64,000 nt of DNA, taken from assembly GCA_020746835.1 (NCBI GenBank), contig JAGPNK010000001.1, positions 2,604,001 through 2,668,000 on the forward strand, read 5' to 3'. Shown here piece after piece: positions 10,643 through 21,747 of this stretch. A model generated the notes under the pieces. That model searched no databases. It was not told the origin of the DNA and saw only the letters and a program-made list of their open reading frames with translations. How positions within the stretch are numbered: position 1 is the first letter of the stretch; each line of letters begins with the position of its first letter. A program made the translations under genes and the position numbers. The stretch is from Stachybotrys elegans (Eukaryota > Ascomycota > Sordariomycetes > Hypocreales > Stachybotryaceae).

Positions 10643-13197
10643 CTGCAAGGCATGTCAGTTGAAGATCGCGGAGGTTATGTCTCGAGTGTCATATGCAGCG
10701 GGCAGGTGGGTGAACGGCTTGATATTCAACATTGGGGCCTGGGTCGCGCTGTGAAAGAGGCTGGTGCGAGACCAATACATCCAATACGCCACGTTCATAC
10801 CACGCCGTCAGAGGGAATGGGCAATGTGTGCACATACGCGAGGGAGACAGGAAGGATATCGATCCCGACTCGGAAAGAAACAAGTTCGACCAGTAAATGC
10901 AGACCGTAGGTGGCTGGGTAAGTTCGAGGGAGCGAATGGGAGCGATACGTAAGGGAGCGTTGTGGGTGGTGCTGGAATGACCGGACGGATGCAGCTGAAA
11001 GAGTGAAGCTGGGGATCCTAGATTAAGGTAGAGAGCGTGAGGGAGGGAAGAGGACGGCGCCGTCAACGTCTATAGAGTTGAGGTTGGAGAAGAGGAGGGT
11101 GAGGGGAGGAAGGAGAGGAAGGAAAAAGAAAAGAAGGAGGAGGAGGGTAGAAGAAGACAAGCGGAAGGAAGGGCCATGGAACAAGCGAGCCAACGTATTG
11201 GCAGGCCAAGCGAGGTACAAGTGGAAGTAGAGGACCGGGGTGTTTGGGGCCGGCGGTACCTGTAGTGGGCGGTAGCGGACGACAGGCGCCTGCTACCTCA
11301 GATAGCTGGCGAGGCCTAGGCAATCTAATTACTGGCCGTTGGCAGCCAGGCAAGCCAATCTCAGTCTAATCTCGCGAGACCCAGGCGCTTCGTCACATCA
11401 CGGACCCCAGGCCCATATGCTGCGGCAGACCTCCATCTCTCTCCATCTACAGTAAGTGCCTGTGCCTGCGCGGTGCCTGGCAGCGCCCTGCACTGTGGGG
11501 CCGGAAATGAAATGAGGGTGCCCACGCGCTGCAGGGGATGCCGCCGTCTCATTGGGCGGCCCCTGAGAGGCATCCACTGGCCTGCACCTCACAGTAGGTG
11601 CCGAGCAACTAATAAGGGTGCCTGTGCCTGGAGCCAGTGACGGTTTAGGTTGTCGCGCCCCCCCTTGGCTGGGCTTCTTTGTGCTTAGCGCCTCGCTCGC
11701 GTGCTCCTTCACAGTTCTTGCTTGTGCTGTCCGTGCTGTGTTGTGTTTGTTTTGTGCTTTTTTTCTTCTTCTTCTTCCTGCATCCGAACTATAGGTTGCA
11801 TCATACCATGTCCATGCAGGGGCGGGAGCGGCATATTTCCTCTCGCTCCGGCTCCAGAGGGTGATTTATTGACTCCATGGGCGGCTGCATTGCTGACCTT
11901 CATCAACGGCGGCGGTAATGCAATCTCGGCGACCCAATAACCGCCTCTCTCCTCCTTTCCACACCCCTGAACACTTATACGTGGCCGTGCTCCCTCCCTC
12001 CTGAGGACGATGAGATCCAGTCCGCCGTTGGTTTCTTGTCGATTTAGCCTATCCGCCCATTCCACGTCGGCTGACGGGGGGGTAGGGAAAGAGAGATAGA
12101 GACTGCTGCTCCAGCACACCAACCAAACAGCGCACGACACGAAGAGTCATGATTGCTGCACAAGAGGAGGATGGTGTGGAGGCGAGAAACGAGAGCATGT
12201 GCTTTTGTTTCTTGTCAGCATCGCCATCCCTGCCCGCCATCCATCACTCTTCTCATTCCCTCTTCCTTCCCGTCCGCCAACGCCGCATCGGCGGTCAGTC
12301 TGTGTGCGTGTACAACTTGGCCAAAATAGCATGCTGAACCGTGCTCTCTCCGAATCGTATTGTGTGCTCCAGGCGTGCCTGGTTAGACCGGCTTGTCGCT
12401 CGGACATGGTTCTGGCTTCTTTTCCTTTGACGTCGTCATTCCTGGAGGATGAATGCATGACATTTTTGTTGATTCTCCCCCACACCTTAGGCGCTGATCT
12501 CACCCGTTTACGCCAATGATATATTCGCCGTGACTGTTTCTTTGTTCCGCCGCTGCTCTTTGCTTCTCTCCATCCCAGCATGGATGTGCTCGCTTTGACG
12601 GGCCACGGCAGTCAGCCGATATGGTGCGACACACGTTGCAAGCACCTCGTGGCATTAGCTGGCGCGTCGATCGGCAACGCCATTGGTTCATGTGCAACCA
12701 CCTGTTCATGGTGGCTTGAAGACGGTACTTCTCCCGGCGTTTCGCCCAGCCCCAGAACCGCCAGCAGACTTCTAGTGTCACATGTACCGGGTAAGTTGCT
12801 TTGGCAGGGCGCTTCCCCATTACACACTCACAATGCTGTTGTATGGTACAGTTGACGTTTCCACACACATCACTATTGGCGCGCTCTGTTTATTATGGAA
12901 TACTACCTCTCGTTTGACTACTTTCGATGTCCAAGGCAAGTGTTGCTGCTTCTTTGCCGGGTCTGGGTTTGATTCGAATTTTATCACTGCATGTCCTGCT
13001 TCAACTACCCGGGACCTTGCGTCCATTCTCCGCCACTCTCCGATGCCAAGCTTATCGACAATTCACCTTACGACCTCTATATAACCAAAAGTGGAAGCCG
13101 GCAAAAGCAAATCGGACGGAAGATTGATGGCAGACGGGCTCCACGCAGTGGGAGGTCCGATGGCTTATTCGACTGGAAAGGACTTGCACTGGCACTC

Positions 13198-13228
<31 letters not shown>

Positions 13229-16144
13229 TCTCCAGATAATCCAGCACGGGAGACTAGCCTGCACTGACATGGCGAGGCAGCAGAGTAAGACATGTGTACC
13301 GATACAAGGTGGTGCTCAGGTCGGCAGGCTCACGCCAGCCGACTCCAACGTCTGCGGATCTCGGTGACAATGTCATTACGCACACCTTTACTATGAGGCT
13401 TGTCGGTGTCACAATGATGCATCGTGGGGGTGAGCATCATGCTATCACTGGTGGCAGACACACCCGTGGCCCACGCGGGACAGCGCGCGCGTTGAGCGAC
13501 GTATCGGTTGATGATACAGCCCGCCCCGGGGCATGCGGGAAGAGCGTTATTGGGTTGGACAGATGCAACGTAGCGGTGGCCGTTGGTGGTCTTATGATGG
13601 ACTCTGTGCTCTGCCAGCGTCCTCTCAGCACCGCCGGCTTACCCCCCTCGCGTGGCCGATTTCGCTGGCATTCTGACGTAGCAGCAGTGAGACGGCAACC
13701 CAGGAGCGAGGTTAGCGAGGCACTGTATTTTATCAGGAGATGTGTGCTCGCACGCCGCGAAGGGCAGACGGCCGAGCATGGCCAGAGCCTGTGTCCGCTT
13801 CGTTGACCGGTGGCAGTTTCTTCAAACGAGCATATGGTCACGTCAGAAGGCATGGCATGGGCTGCCGCGTGCCAATGAGACACTGACGAAGGCTTGTGCA
13901 GCGATGCAGATGCACATGTGCATCGGCGGGCGGCAGGCAGCCAGTGACCGGCGGTCGGCAGCAGCAATTCCAGTCGTCAGCTGCATGGTGTGTCTCTCTC
14001 TGATGACGATTTGAAGTGTCCCCGACGAGGTGAATCCTATCATGGGCAGACCGACAGCTGTCGGTCGTGCAGCCGCGTGTCGTAGAACATTTTCCCAGCG
14101 CTATGGACCTCCCCCCGCCCATGACGATGGCAAGGAAGTCTTGGTGGCCGGGGGGGCGCCTTGGCTTTTCAGAGATTCTCGAACGTGTCAAGAGGCAAAC
14201 AATCCCGACTACCTCGGGGGCAGCCAAGGCAAATATGTGTACTCTATAGTGAGGTTTCAGTCAGCCGGCCAAGGGCCACCGCAATGGGCCACAGCGGTGG
14301 ATTATGTCGTTTCCACTTGATGCCAAGGATGTTTCAATATAAGGCTCCATGGGAAACATTAGTAGGTAGGAGGTACTAAACATGGGATTTGTAGGGGGGA
14401 AGGGCGTCGATAATTAATGGCCGCCCAGGCATACCTATTGAATGCAATGCCATGAATCTGCCAATTGCCCCTTCAGCGGCTCAATCTGGGTAGAGACAGA
14501 AGGCGGAAGGAAGCAAGCAAGGAAGGAAGGGACTGTCGCCCTCGAGTGACACTGTGCTGGAACTACCTAGTAGGTCCTCGGGGATTGGTTTCACTGTCTC
14601 GAAGTGAAAGCACCCATATCTAGGTACCCGGTAATTCTCGTCACCATTTTGTCCGTTTGGTTCAGAGGTGCATGATTTCCACCGCAGAGTTCGCCTGCAG
14701 TCAGGTGTGGCTGATATCGAGAGCTGTACTCATTGGTGGATTCGGTCAGCATGTCAGCCACGGCAACTCTTTTCAAGTTAGCCGTCGCGTTGAAATCTCT
14801 CCTCCAAGGGAAGTCCCAAGTGGTACAGACCGGACGCCGGCAGGCAGCCCAATCTGCCCTTTTCAAAACCTGGCAACGGCTGCTGGGCACTGCTAATCTA
14901 GGCACCGCACCCGCTGCATTTCCAGGGACAAGGCTTCTGTCAAACTTGCCCGAGTAAAGTTGCAGAACGAAGCATCTCTTCCCTCTGTATATATGAGGGA
15001 TACTGTCCTCCCTGTGGACGGACGTGTCTCGTCCACCATTCCTCGCACAACCCATCCCTCGGTCTACAGGGCACCATTCATACAGTCGTCCCGAACCACA
15101 ATCCGCGTCTCGCATTCCGGGTCGTTTCCTCTTGCTGCCCTCGCTGCTCACCCTGTGTTACCTGGCCAGGGTTTTTGGCCTACATTTACTGCGGCAGCTC
15201 GCTTCCTCTCCTCTTATATGTATGCACGCGCTTCTGCTTCTTCCTCTCCTACTTCTCCTTCCTCCTGCTCCTGCACCTGCACCTGCGCCTGCACCCTCAC
15301 TATTTGCTTTGCTGTCCCTCCTTCCTTTCTTTCCTTTTCCTTCTATCCTTCCTTCCTTACTTACCTCCTCCCCCCTGCCTCTCCTCCGGCTGGGCATCAG
15401 CCTTACCGAAAGTTGCTGCCCCGGTTTTACCTTCTAACTTTCTCTACCGACCCCAGCTTCATTGCCCACCCACACACACTCCCTCCCTCCCTGGGACGAA
15501 CGCGCAAGATTTCGAAAACCAGATCTAATCTGCTCAGTTCTTAAGCATCCTAGTCAGCCTGTTGTTCATTTGGCTGAATCCTTTGTCCTGCACCCCCCCT
15601 AGCCCGCGCATGCTCGCATGTACGATACCGCCTGGCCACGTATGCGACATTGAGCGGCTGCACAAAAACAAACGGCAGCTACGAAAGGAGAAAAGAGAAG
15701 AAGAAAAAAAAAGAAAGAAAAAAAGAGACGGCATCGACAACATCAGTATTTACCACCGACACCAAATATCGACACCAACATCCACATCGATTTCGACATC
15801 GACTTGGACTCAGGCCCTCGACATCTCCTGACCCTCGCTTTTTCCTGTATTCATCCACCTCGCCCGACGCCAATCACCACACAGCGACTGCACTGGCCCA
15901 CTGCTACCAACAGGGTCGTTTCAGACACCAGCACCACCCACGCCAAATCGAGGCACCCCATTCTCGGCTAGACTAACAGCCGTCGTGCTAAGCCGCCTCC
16001 CTTGACATTTTTCCCTTACCTACCTTGCTCTATCCCCCAAATAAGTCCCCACGGCACAAGACATAACCGCAGAGGCCCGGGCCATTCGATTTTGCAACAT
16101 AGGCATCGCGGCTCTCGCGTAGCTCTCCGTCTTTGCTGCCCATC
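10643..16144. other. 5.5-kb region without a supported gene
   Basis: It contains purine-rich sequence at 11080-11170 (CT-rich in the sense of the minus-strand gene, so probably its promoter). A patch at 11440-11640 has degenerate direct repeats with GTGCCTGTGCCTG words. A 29-nt poly-C run lies at 13199-13227. CT-rich and A-rich leader-like sequence runs from about 15200 to 16100. Many ORFs of 60-190 codons occur on both strands, but they overlap each other and lack domains, plausible splicing or consistent codon bias. The right part is the likely promoter and leader of the PUF gene, with ATCGACA-type repeats at 15728-15830. Confidence 0.45.
13199..13227 (+). repeat. 29-nt poly-C homopolymer
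   Basis: An uninterrupted run of 29 C. The opposite strand is G29, which could form a G-quadruplex. Such runs are also prone to slippage and length errors in sequencing. Confidence 0.95.
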
Positions 16145-19100
16145 ATGACGAGTGGTGTAAGTAAAAATGCCGTGCTTTTTTCTTCTTCTTCCCTGCCCGA
16201 ACCCGAATCCTCCTTGGGCCCCCCTTTTGTCCTGTCCACTGCCCAGCGATCTCTCCCCCCATTCAGCGATGCCTAGGCCACGACGTCAGAGGGGGATCCG
16301 CGTGTGTCTCAAGAACAACCCCCCAGCCTAGCGCAGTCCCGAGGACACCTTGATTCGCTAGAGTTCAGAGTTTGGATTCCAGACTCCACGCCCGGCCCTG
16401 GTACCAGAACCCGCCCACGCAGCTCTTTCTTTCGTTTCGTCTTTTTTTGAATTGGCCATCCATCAGACTCTTTTATACCGTGCCATATTTTTCAACGTGC
16501 TGACCTCTTCCTCCTCCCCTCCTCATAGGCGCGATCCAGGGGATTCGCAAACTTCACCATGCCCGCCACCACTAGCGACAAGCCGCAGCAGCCCATTACC
16601 AACGGCTTTTCGGGCGCAAACCTCTACACCAACCACAGCATCTGGCACAACTCCTTCGCCGCCTCCAGAGACCGCTCCATCAACGCCAACGCTTCGACCG
16701 ATGCCTATGCGCCTGCAGACCGCCGCCATCACGGCTCGCACGTACCGACCCGTCCTGCAGAAGCCGACGATACCAACCCCACGGGGTCCAGCGCACTCAA
16801 CGCAAACTCTGAAGCCGTCGGCTGGAACTCCAACCCCTGGAACACAACAACGGCCACCACCACCACCACCCTCCAGTACCGAGAACCCTCCTCGATCCGT
16901 CAGCACATCGCCCAACCGCACGCGAGATGGCGCCATACCGAACGGCGCCGCCTTCTTTGACAACAACCATGCCAGCATTGGCATGAAGAAGACGGGCTAC
17001 GAGCCCAATGGATATGGAGTCTCATTCGGTCAACAAAAACGCAGCCCGCAAGAGGCGACTTTCATGGACAAGATGACAGGTTTCCCTGCTGCTCGAGAAC
17101 ACAGCGCCCCTCCCTCACGACAATCGCAGGGCTCTCCTGGCTACCAAGAGCTGTTCTCGGGCCACGCCCACAGCAACTCGGCTTCTCACCGTCACATGCA
17201 CCAGGCATCGGCATCTTTCTCTGCCCAGTCGGCGAACCACCGCGCTTACAACATGAACAAGAGCCTTGATGACGAGCTGGCGCTTCAGTATGGCCGACAG
17301 ATGGCATTGGACAGCGCAGCGAACACTGCCTCGGCTTTCAACCCAGCATCGCAGCCGTTCCAGCTCAATCCCGCCTCTCAACCTCGCGATACAAACTCTC
17401 AGATTCCAGACAACACCTTTGAGCTTGGCGTCGATTCTCTGGTCGCGAGCCTCAAGAGGCAATCAATCGACAGAATCACCCCATCATCAGGCTACCGGAT
17501 GGACCCGGGCAACAGCAACGCCAGAACCTACGCACCGGCACCGGATCCTTGGGCTGCTCGACCTCCTTCTCGTGACCCCAGGGTCGCCGACCTGACCCGC
17601 CAGGTGCAGGTCCAGCAGTTCCCCGCTGGCTTCAACCCGGCCTTCTTTCCTACCCAATATGCATTCCCCAATCTACCTCCACAGTACGCGCACAACTTCA
17701 TGGATGCATATGGCCAACCCTACCGCCACCAGCTCCTACCGAACTATGGCATGGCACCGATCCACGCTGGCTACCCGCTGGCAAGCCCTCTGGCTCCCAT
17801 CAGACCCTCGCGAGACCAGGATCCCAGCAAGGGAATGCGCAGCGCCCTCCTGGACGAGTTTCGCGTCAGCAACAAATCCAGCAAGCGCTTCGAGCTGAAG
17901 GACATCTACGGGCACGTCGTCGAGTTCAGTGGTGACCAGCATGGCTCGAGGTTCATCCAACAGAAGCTCGAGACGGCCAACAGTGACGAGAAGGACCAGC
18001 TCTTTCGCGAGATCGAACCCAATGCTATCCAGCTGATGAAGGATGTCTTTGGAAACTACGTCGTGCAGAAGTTTTTCGAGCATGGCAATCAGGTCCAGAA
18101 GAAGGTGCTCGCAGAGAGAATGAAGGGCAAGGTTGTTGATCTGTCAGTGCAGGTGTATGCCTGCCGCGTTGTCCAAAAGGTGCGTCGACTCGACACACTG
18201 TAACTGACGTATTTTCGAGCTTTGGCTAACCCGGACCACAGGCTTTTGAGCACGTGCTGGTAGAGCAGCAGGCACAGCTGACCAAGGAGCTGGAGGCGGA
18301 TATTTTGCGCGTCATCCGCGACCAGAATGGCAACCATGTGGTACAGAAGATCATCGAGCTTGTCCCGAGACAATACATCGACTTTATCATGGCGGCGTTG
18401 CGAGGAAATGTCATCGGCCTGGCGTCGCACACTTACGGGTGCCGTGTCATCCAGAGAATGCTCGAGTTTGGTACCGAGGCAGACAGGATCGAGATCATGA
18501 CGGAATTCCACACGTCTGCTCAGCTTCTCATCACCGACCAGTACGGTAACTACGTTGCGCAGCACGTCATCCAGAATGGAAAGGACGAGGACCGCAGCAG
18601 AATTATTCAGCTGGTCATGGCACAGTTCCTCACCTTGTCGAAGCATAAATTTGCTTCCAATGTGGTTGAGAAGTGCATCGAGCGCGGCTCTCCCGAGCAA
18701 CGCAGCAATGCCAAGGAACTGCTCACCACTCCCGGCAGTGATGGTACCACTGCCTTGCCACTGATGATGCGCGACCAGTATGGCAATTATGTCGTCCGTA
18801 AGTTAGCCTCAGTCTCAGGATGGAAGAATTGTTTGGTGACTAACTGGTGAGCAGAAAAGCTATTGACTCATCTCGAAGGCACCGAGAGGGAGATGTTTGT
18901 CGAGGAAATCAAGCCCCACTTCTTCCTGCTGAAGAAGAACGGTGCTTCGAAGCAACTCCAGGCACTGGAGAAGCTTCTGGGTCTCAACGGGACGACTTCA
19001 AGTGCGAGCAAGACGGACGGCACCTCGTCGACGATCCCTGATTCCAGCTCAGCTGCGCCCACGCCTGTCTTGACCAACGAGACGAACAGCCCTCAGAGCA

Positions 19101-19219
19101 GCAGTCCTCCCAGCACGCATGTCAGCGCATTGGATACTCCCGTTGTCAACACGGGAAAGGGAGGCGTAGATATCGGCGCCACCGGAATCAACCCACGGGT
19201 TCGGAGCGAAGATGCGTAA
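16145..19219 (+). CDS. puf3: Pumilio-family RNA-binding protein (Puf3-type), with apparent frameshift
   Basis: Exons: 16145-16156 (only four codons, M-T-S-G), 16529-18179, 18242-18797 and 18855-19219. The 372-nt first intron joins in frame to a coding N terminus (ARSRGFANFT then MPATTSDK). Within exon 2 the coding frame moves by +1 at about 16850-16877, inside an ACC repeat. Codon bias supports the first frame before this point and the second after it. Without correction the product stops at 16960; with one base skipped it is about 860 aa. The Pumilio domain spans roughly 440-775 with eight repeats. Their recognition helices read SRxxQ, NYxxQ, CRxxQ, NHxxQ, CRxxQ, NYxxQ, SNxxE and NYxxQ, the pattern of Puf3/Pumilio proteins that bind UGUANAUA. 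It should act in the cytoplasm on 3'UTRs to control mRNA decay or translation. Confidence 0.88.
16157..16528 (+). other. 372-nt intron after the fourth codon of the PUF gene
   Basis: The donor GTAAGT is at 16157 and the acceptor follows a pyrimidine tract and ends CATAG at 16528. Splicing places ATG-ACG-AGT-GGT in frame with the downstream coding sequence. The alternative is that the first exon is untranslated and translation starts at 16559. Confidence 0.65.
16850..16877 (+). other. Apparent +1 frameshift site in the PUF coding region
   Basis: The upstream frame (Asn-Pro-Trp-Asn-Thr-Thr codons) and the downstream frame (Asn-Pro-Pro-Arg-Ser-Val codons) differ by one base across an ACC-repeat stretch. 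The sequence behaves as if it had one extra base or lacked two. A 100-nt intron (16876-16975) would also restore frame but would remove coding-looking sequence. Confidence 0.6.
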
Positions 19220-20436
19220 CGACTTTGGAATAATAGCAGTCATGATTGGGCCTGGTTCTTTCGACTTTGCTACATGTTTTCGGCATTCGGCATTTATTAA
19301 GGCAGCTCTGGAACAGGTCCGGCACACGGAGACCGATTGCCTCTCGCCTCTCTGCACAATACACAAACATTCAACGGAATACCCTTACACTATTCTAATA
19401 CATGGAGCGAGCGGACGCAGGCTGGACGCTTGGGATTTGCCATCGCTTAAAGCGTGCTATCGATTCCTGCACGCTGGGGTGTTACCCTTTCATTTTTATC
19501 TTTCTTCTTTTTGGACATGCTTACGCCGGCTTATGTAGCTGGCAGCCACGACAAGGGTCTACAAAAGTGATAATAATTCCCTGAGCGCAGAAAAGAAAAT
19601 GAGAGCATTCAACCTTGGCAAGATTTCAGAACACTGAGCTCAATGTCTGGGTGATGTTGTTTTGGCCTCTGCTTTGTGCTCGATCGTGTTTTTATTTTTA
19701 CGAATCTTCGTTTACATCTTCCCACCTTCTTTTCCTTTTTTTCTTTTCGGTTTTCTCACCCCGGTCTATATCGATGTCATTTATCTTCTTTCAAGGCTCT
19801 CGGCAATTGCCTGTTGGTGTCATATTAGGCAATGCAGAGAGGAAAGGGAAGGGTTTGGTTGGTCATGGGCTCGGATGGATGGAGGGAGAATCAACGGGAG
19901 GCGTGCGTGGGCTATATGCGACGGCAGCACACCTTTGATTCATTGATAGATAGGTAGAAAATTTGCGGAAATATTGTTGCAGCTTGGTTTTACTTCACTT
20001 ATTGACTTATTAACGTTGCCTACCTTTTGGATTATGATCGTGACAACTGTCCTCTTGCCAAGGCTCAATGCTACATAAAAGCATGTGATAGTGATGTCAG
20101 AACAAACTCTATGAGGTGCTGTAAGTACCTGGGCGTCCAAAGAGTAAGTACTGAACAGTATCTCTATCATAGACAGAATGCCGCTGCCTTTGTAGGGATT
20201 GTTCATTAAATATATCTTCAAGAGCCAGTTACCTGCTGTACCTACTAAGGTAGGTACAATGTGGGCAGTGCCCTGTTCCTGCCTTCCGTTGAAGTGCCCA
20301 TTAGTTCGAAGCTAGTAGGTAGTTAACCAGCGGCTCTTTCCAGGGTCCATACTAGTACTCTTACATCTTGGAACCTCCAGCCTAGAGGTAAAACCATGAA
20401 CTAAAACCCCCTCCCCCTCCATCCTTGAGCTCTTCA
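19220..20436. other. Intergenic region between PUF and KSR genes
   Basis: It contains the PUF 3' untranslated region and the KSR promoter. No gene is seen. The GGTAGGTA/TACCTACT word occurs at about 20238-20258, partly as an inverted repeat (TACCTACTAAGGTAGGTA). Confidence 0.45.
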
Positions 20437-21607
20437 ATGGATTCCCTAGGGACTCAATTGCCCTGGCTCGCCCTCGCTATTGCCGGAATTACAGCGATTT
20501 GCGCATACACAATGGGCCTGTTCGGGGGGAACCACTTCAATGTGGACGGCAAGGTTGGTCACCCTCTTCGGAGCAGCCCACGCGCACCATCCTGACTGCG
20601 AATCCGTAGACCGCCCTCATCACCGGTGCCTCGGAGGGCATGGGCCTCGAAGTGGCCAAGCAGCTGGCCGCCAAGGGCGCCAACGTTGTGCTGGTCTCTC
20701 GGAGCGAGAGGAAGCTCCAAGCAGCTCTCGAGCAGGTTCAGGTAAGCAGAAGAAGAAAGAAGAAAAAAAAACCGTCCACACTCTACGAACATTTGGCTCA
20801 CAGTAAACAACCTCCCAGGCGGCAGCCAAGAACCCGAGCGCCCAGCGATTCCGCTACATACCCGCCGACGTCTCGCAGCCCTCGTACGCGGCGCCCCTCA
20901 TCGCCGAGGCGACGGCCTGGAACGGCGGCCGGCCCCTCGACGTCGTGTGGTGCATAGCCGGCACCTCGACGCCCGAGCTGTTCCTCGACATGGACATGGC
21001 CTCGCTGCGGCGCCAGATGGACATCAACTTCTTCGGCGCGGCCGAGATGTGCCACGGCGTCCTGGGCGAGTGGCTGGCGCCCGGCGCCCCCGTCGAGCGG
21101 GAGCCCAGGCACCTCGTCGTCACGCTCAGCGTCGCCGCGCTCTACTCGATCCCCGGCTACGCCCCCTACGCGCCCAGCAAGGCGGCCCTCCGCGCGCTCA
21201 TGGACACCCTGGCCCAGGAGGTGCTGCTGTACCCGCAGAACGTCCGCCTGAGCCTCGTTTTCCCCGGCACCATCCTCAGCCCGGGCTTCGCCAACGAGTC
21301 GCTCAGCAAGCCCGAAATCACAAAGGTCCTCGAGAAGTCGGACCCCCAGCAGCAGCCCGCCGAGGCGGCCGAGGCCGCCATCCGCGGGCTCGAGAGGGGC
21401 GACCACTACGTCACAGTCGCATGGCTGGGCTGGCTGATGAAGGCTGGCTCGCTGGGTGGCGCCATCAGGAACAACTGGCTCGTGGATATTCTTGGCGCTT
21501 GGCTCGTCTCGATTGTCTGGATCTTCGTACAGGCCGACCTACACGGAACGATGCGAGCCTGGGGGAAGAAGCATGGCCATCCCAGCACGTGGAAGAAGGC
21601 TACGTGA
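20437..21607 (+). CDS. ksr1: 3-ketodihydrosphingosine reductase (SDR)
   Basis: Exons 20437-20553, 20610-20741 and 20819-21607 give 345 aa. It reduces 3-ketodihydrosphingosine to dihydrosphingosine with NADPH, the second step of sphingolipid synthesis, at the ER. A hydrophobic N-terminal segment (about 9-30) is followed by the Rossmann motif TGASEGMG (44-51), the CIAGTS equivalent of NNAG (128-133), Asn153, catalytic Ser187 and Tyr200-x3-Lys204. The segment PGYAPYAPSKAALR is typical of KDSR/Tsc10. A hydrophobic C-terminal segment near WLVDILGAWLVSIVWIF and a final KKAT fit ER membrane anchoring and KKxx retrieval. The first intron uses an unusual GTTGGT donor. Exon 3 is notably GC-rich. It converges on URB2 with only 140 bp between stop codons. 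Confidence 0.93.
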
Positions 21608-21747
21608 AAGAATACCAAATCCCTTTGCACACATAAAAATAATTATTTAATGCCGTAATATTTTGATGACTTTCATGTTGGTCGCATCCAATGTAACCAA
21701 CCCTGCGGGATACCTGTTTCTTTCTACTTATATGCATTTTTAACTTC

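Noticed and set aside
13294..13967. Overlapping 170- and 176-codon ORFs on opposite strands
   Set aside because: No domain, signal peptide or codon bias on either strand; they overlap each other in GC-rich non-coding sequence.
16452..16870. N-terminal half of the 583-codon ORF that overlaps the PUF start
   Set aside because: This frame is Ser/Thr/Pro low complexity before about 16870, whereas the other frame has C-ending codons and a PUF-like N terminus. It is a shadow up to the frameshift point.
20947..21636. 229-codon ORF overlapping the KSR gene
   Set aside because: Arg/Ala-rich shadow of a very GC-rich coding exon; the KSR frame has all catalytic motifs.
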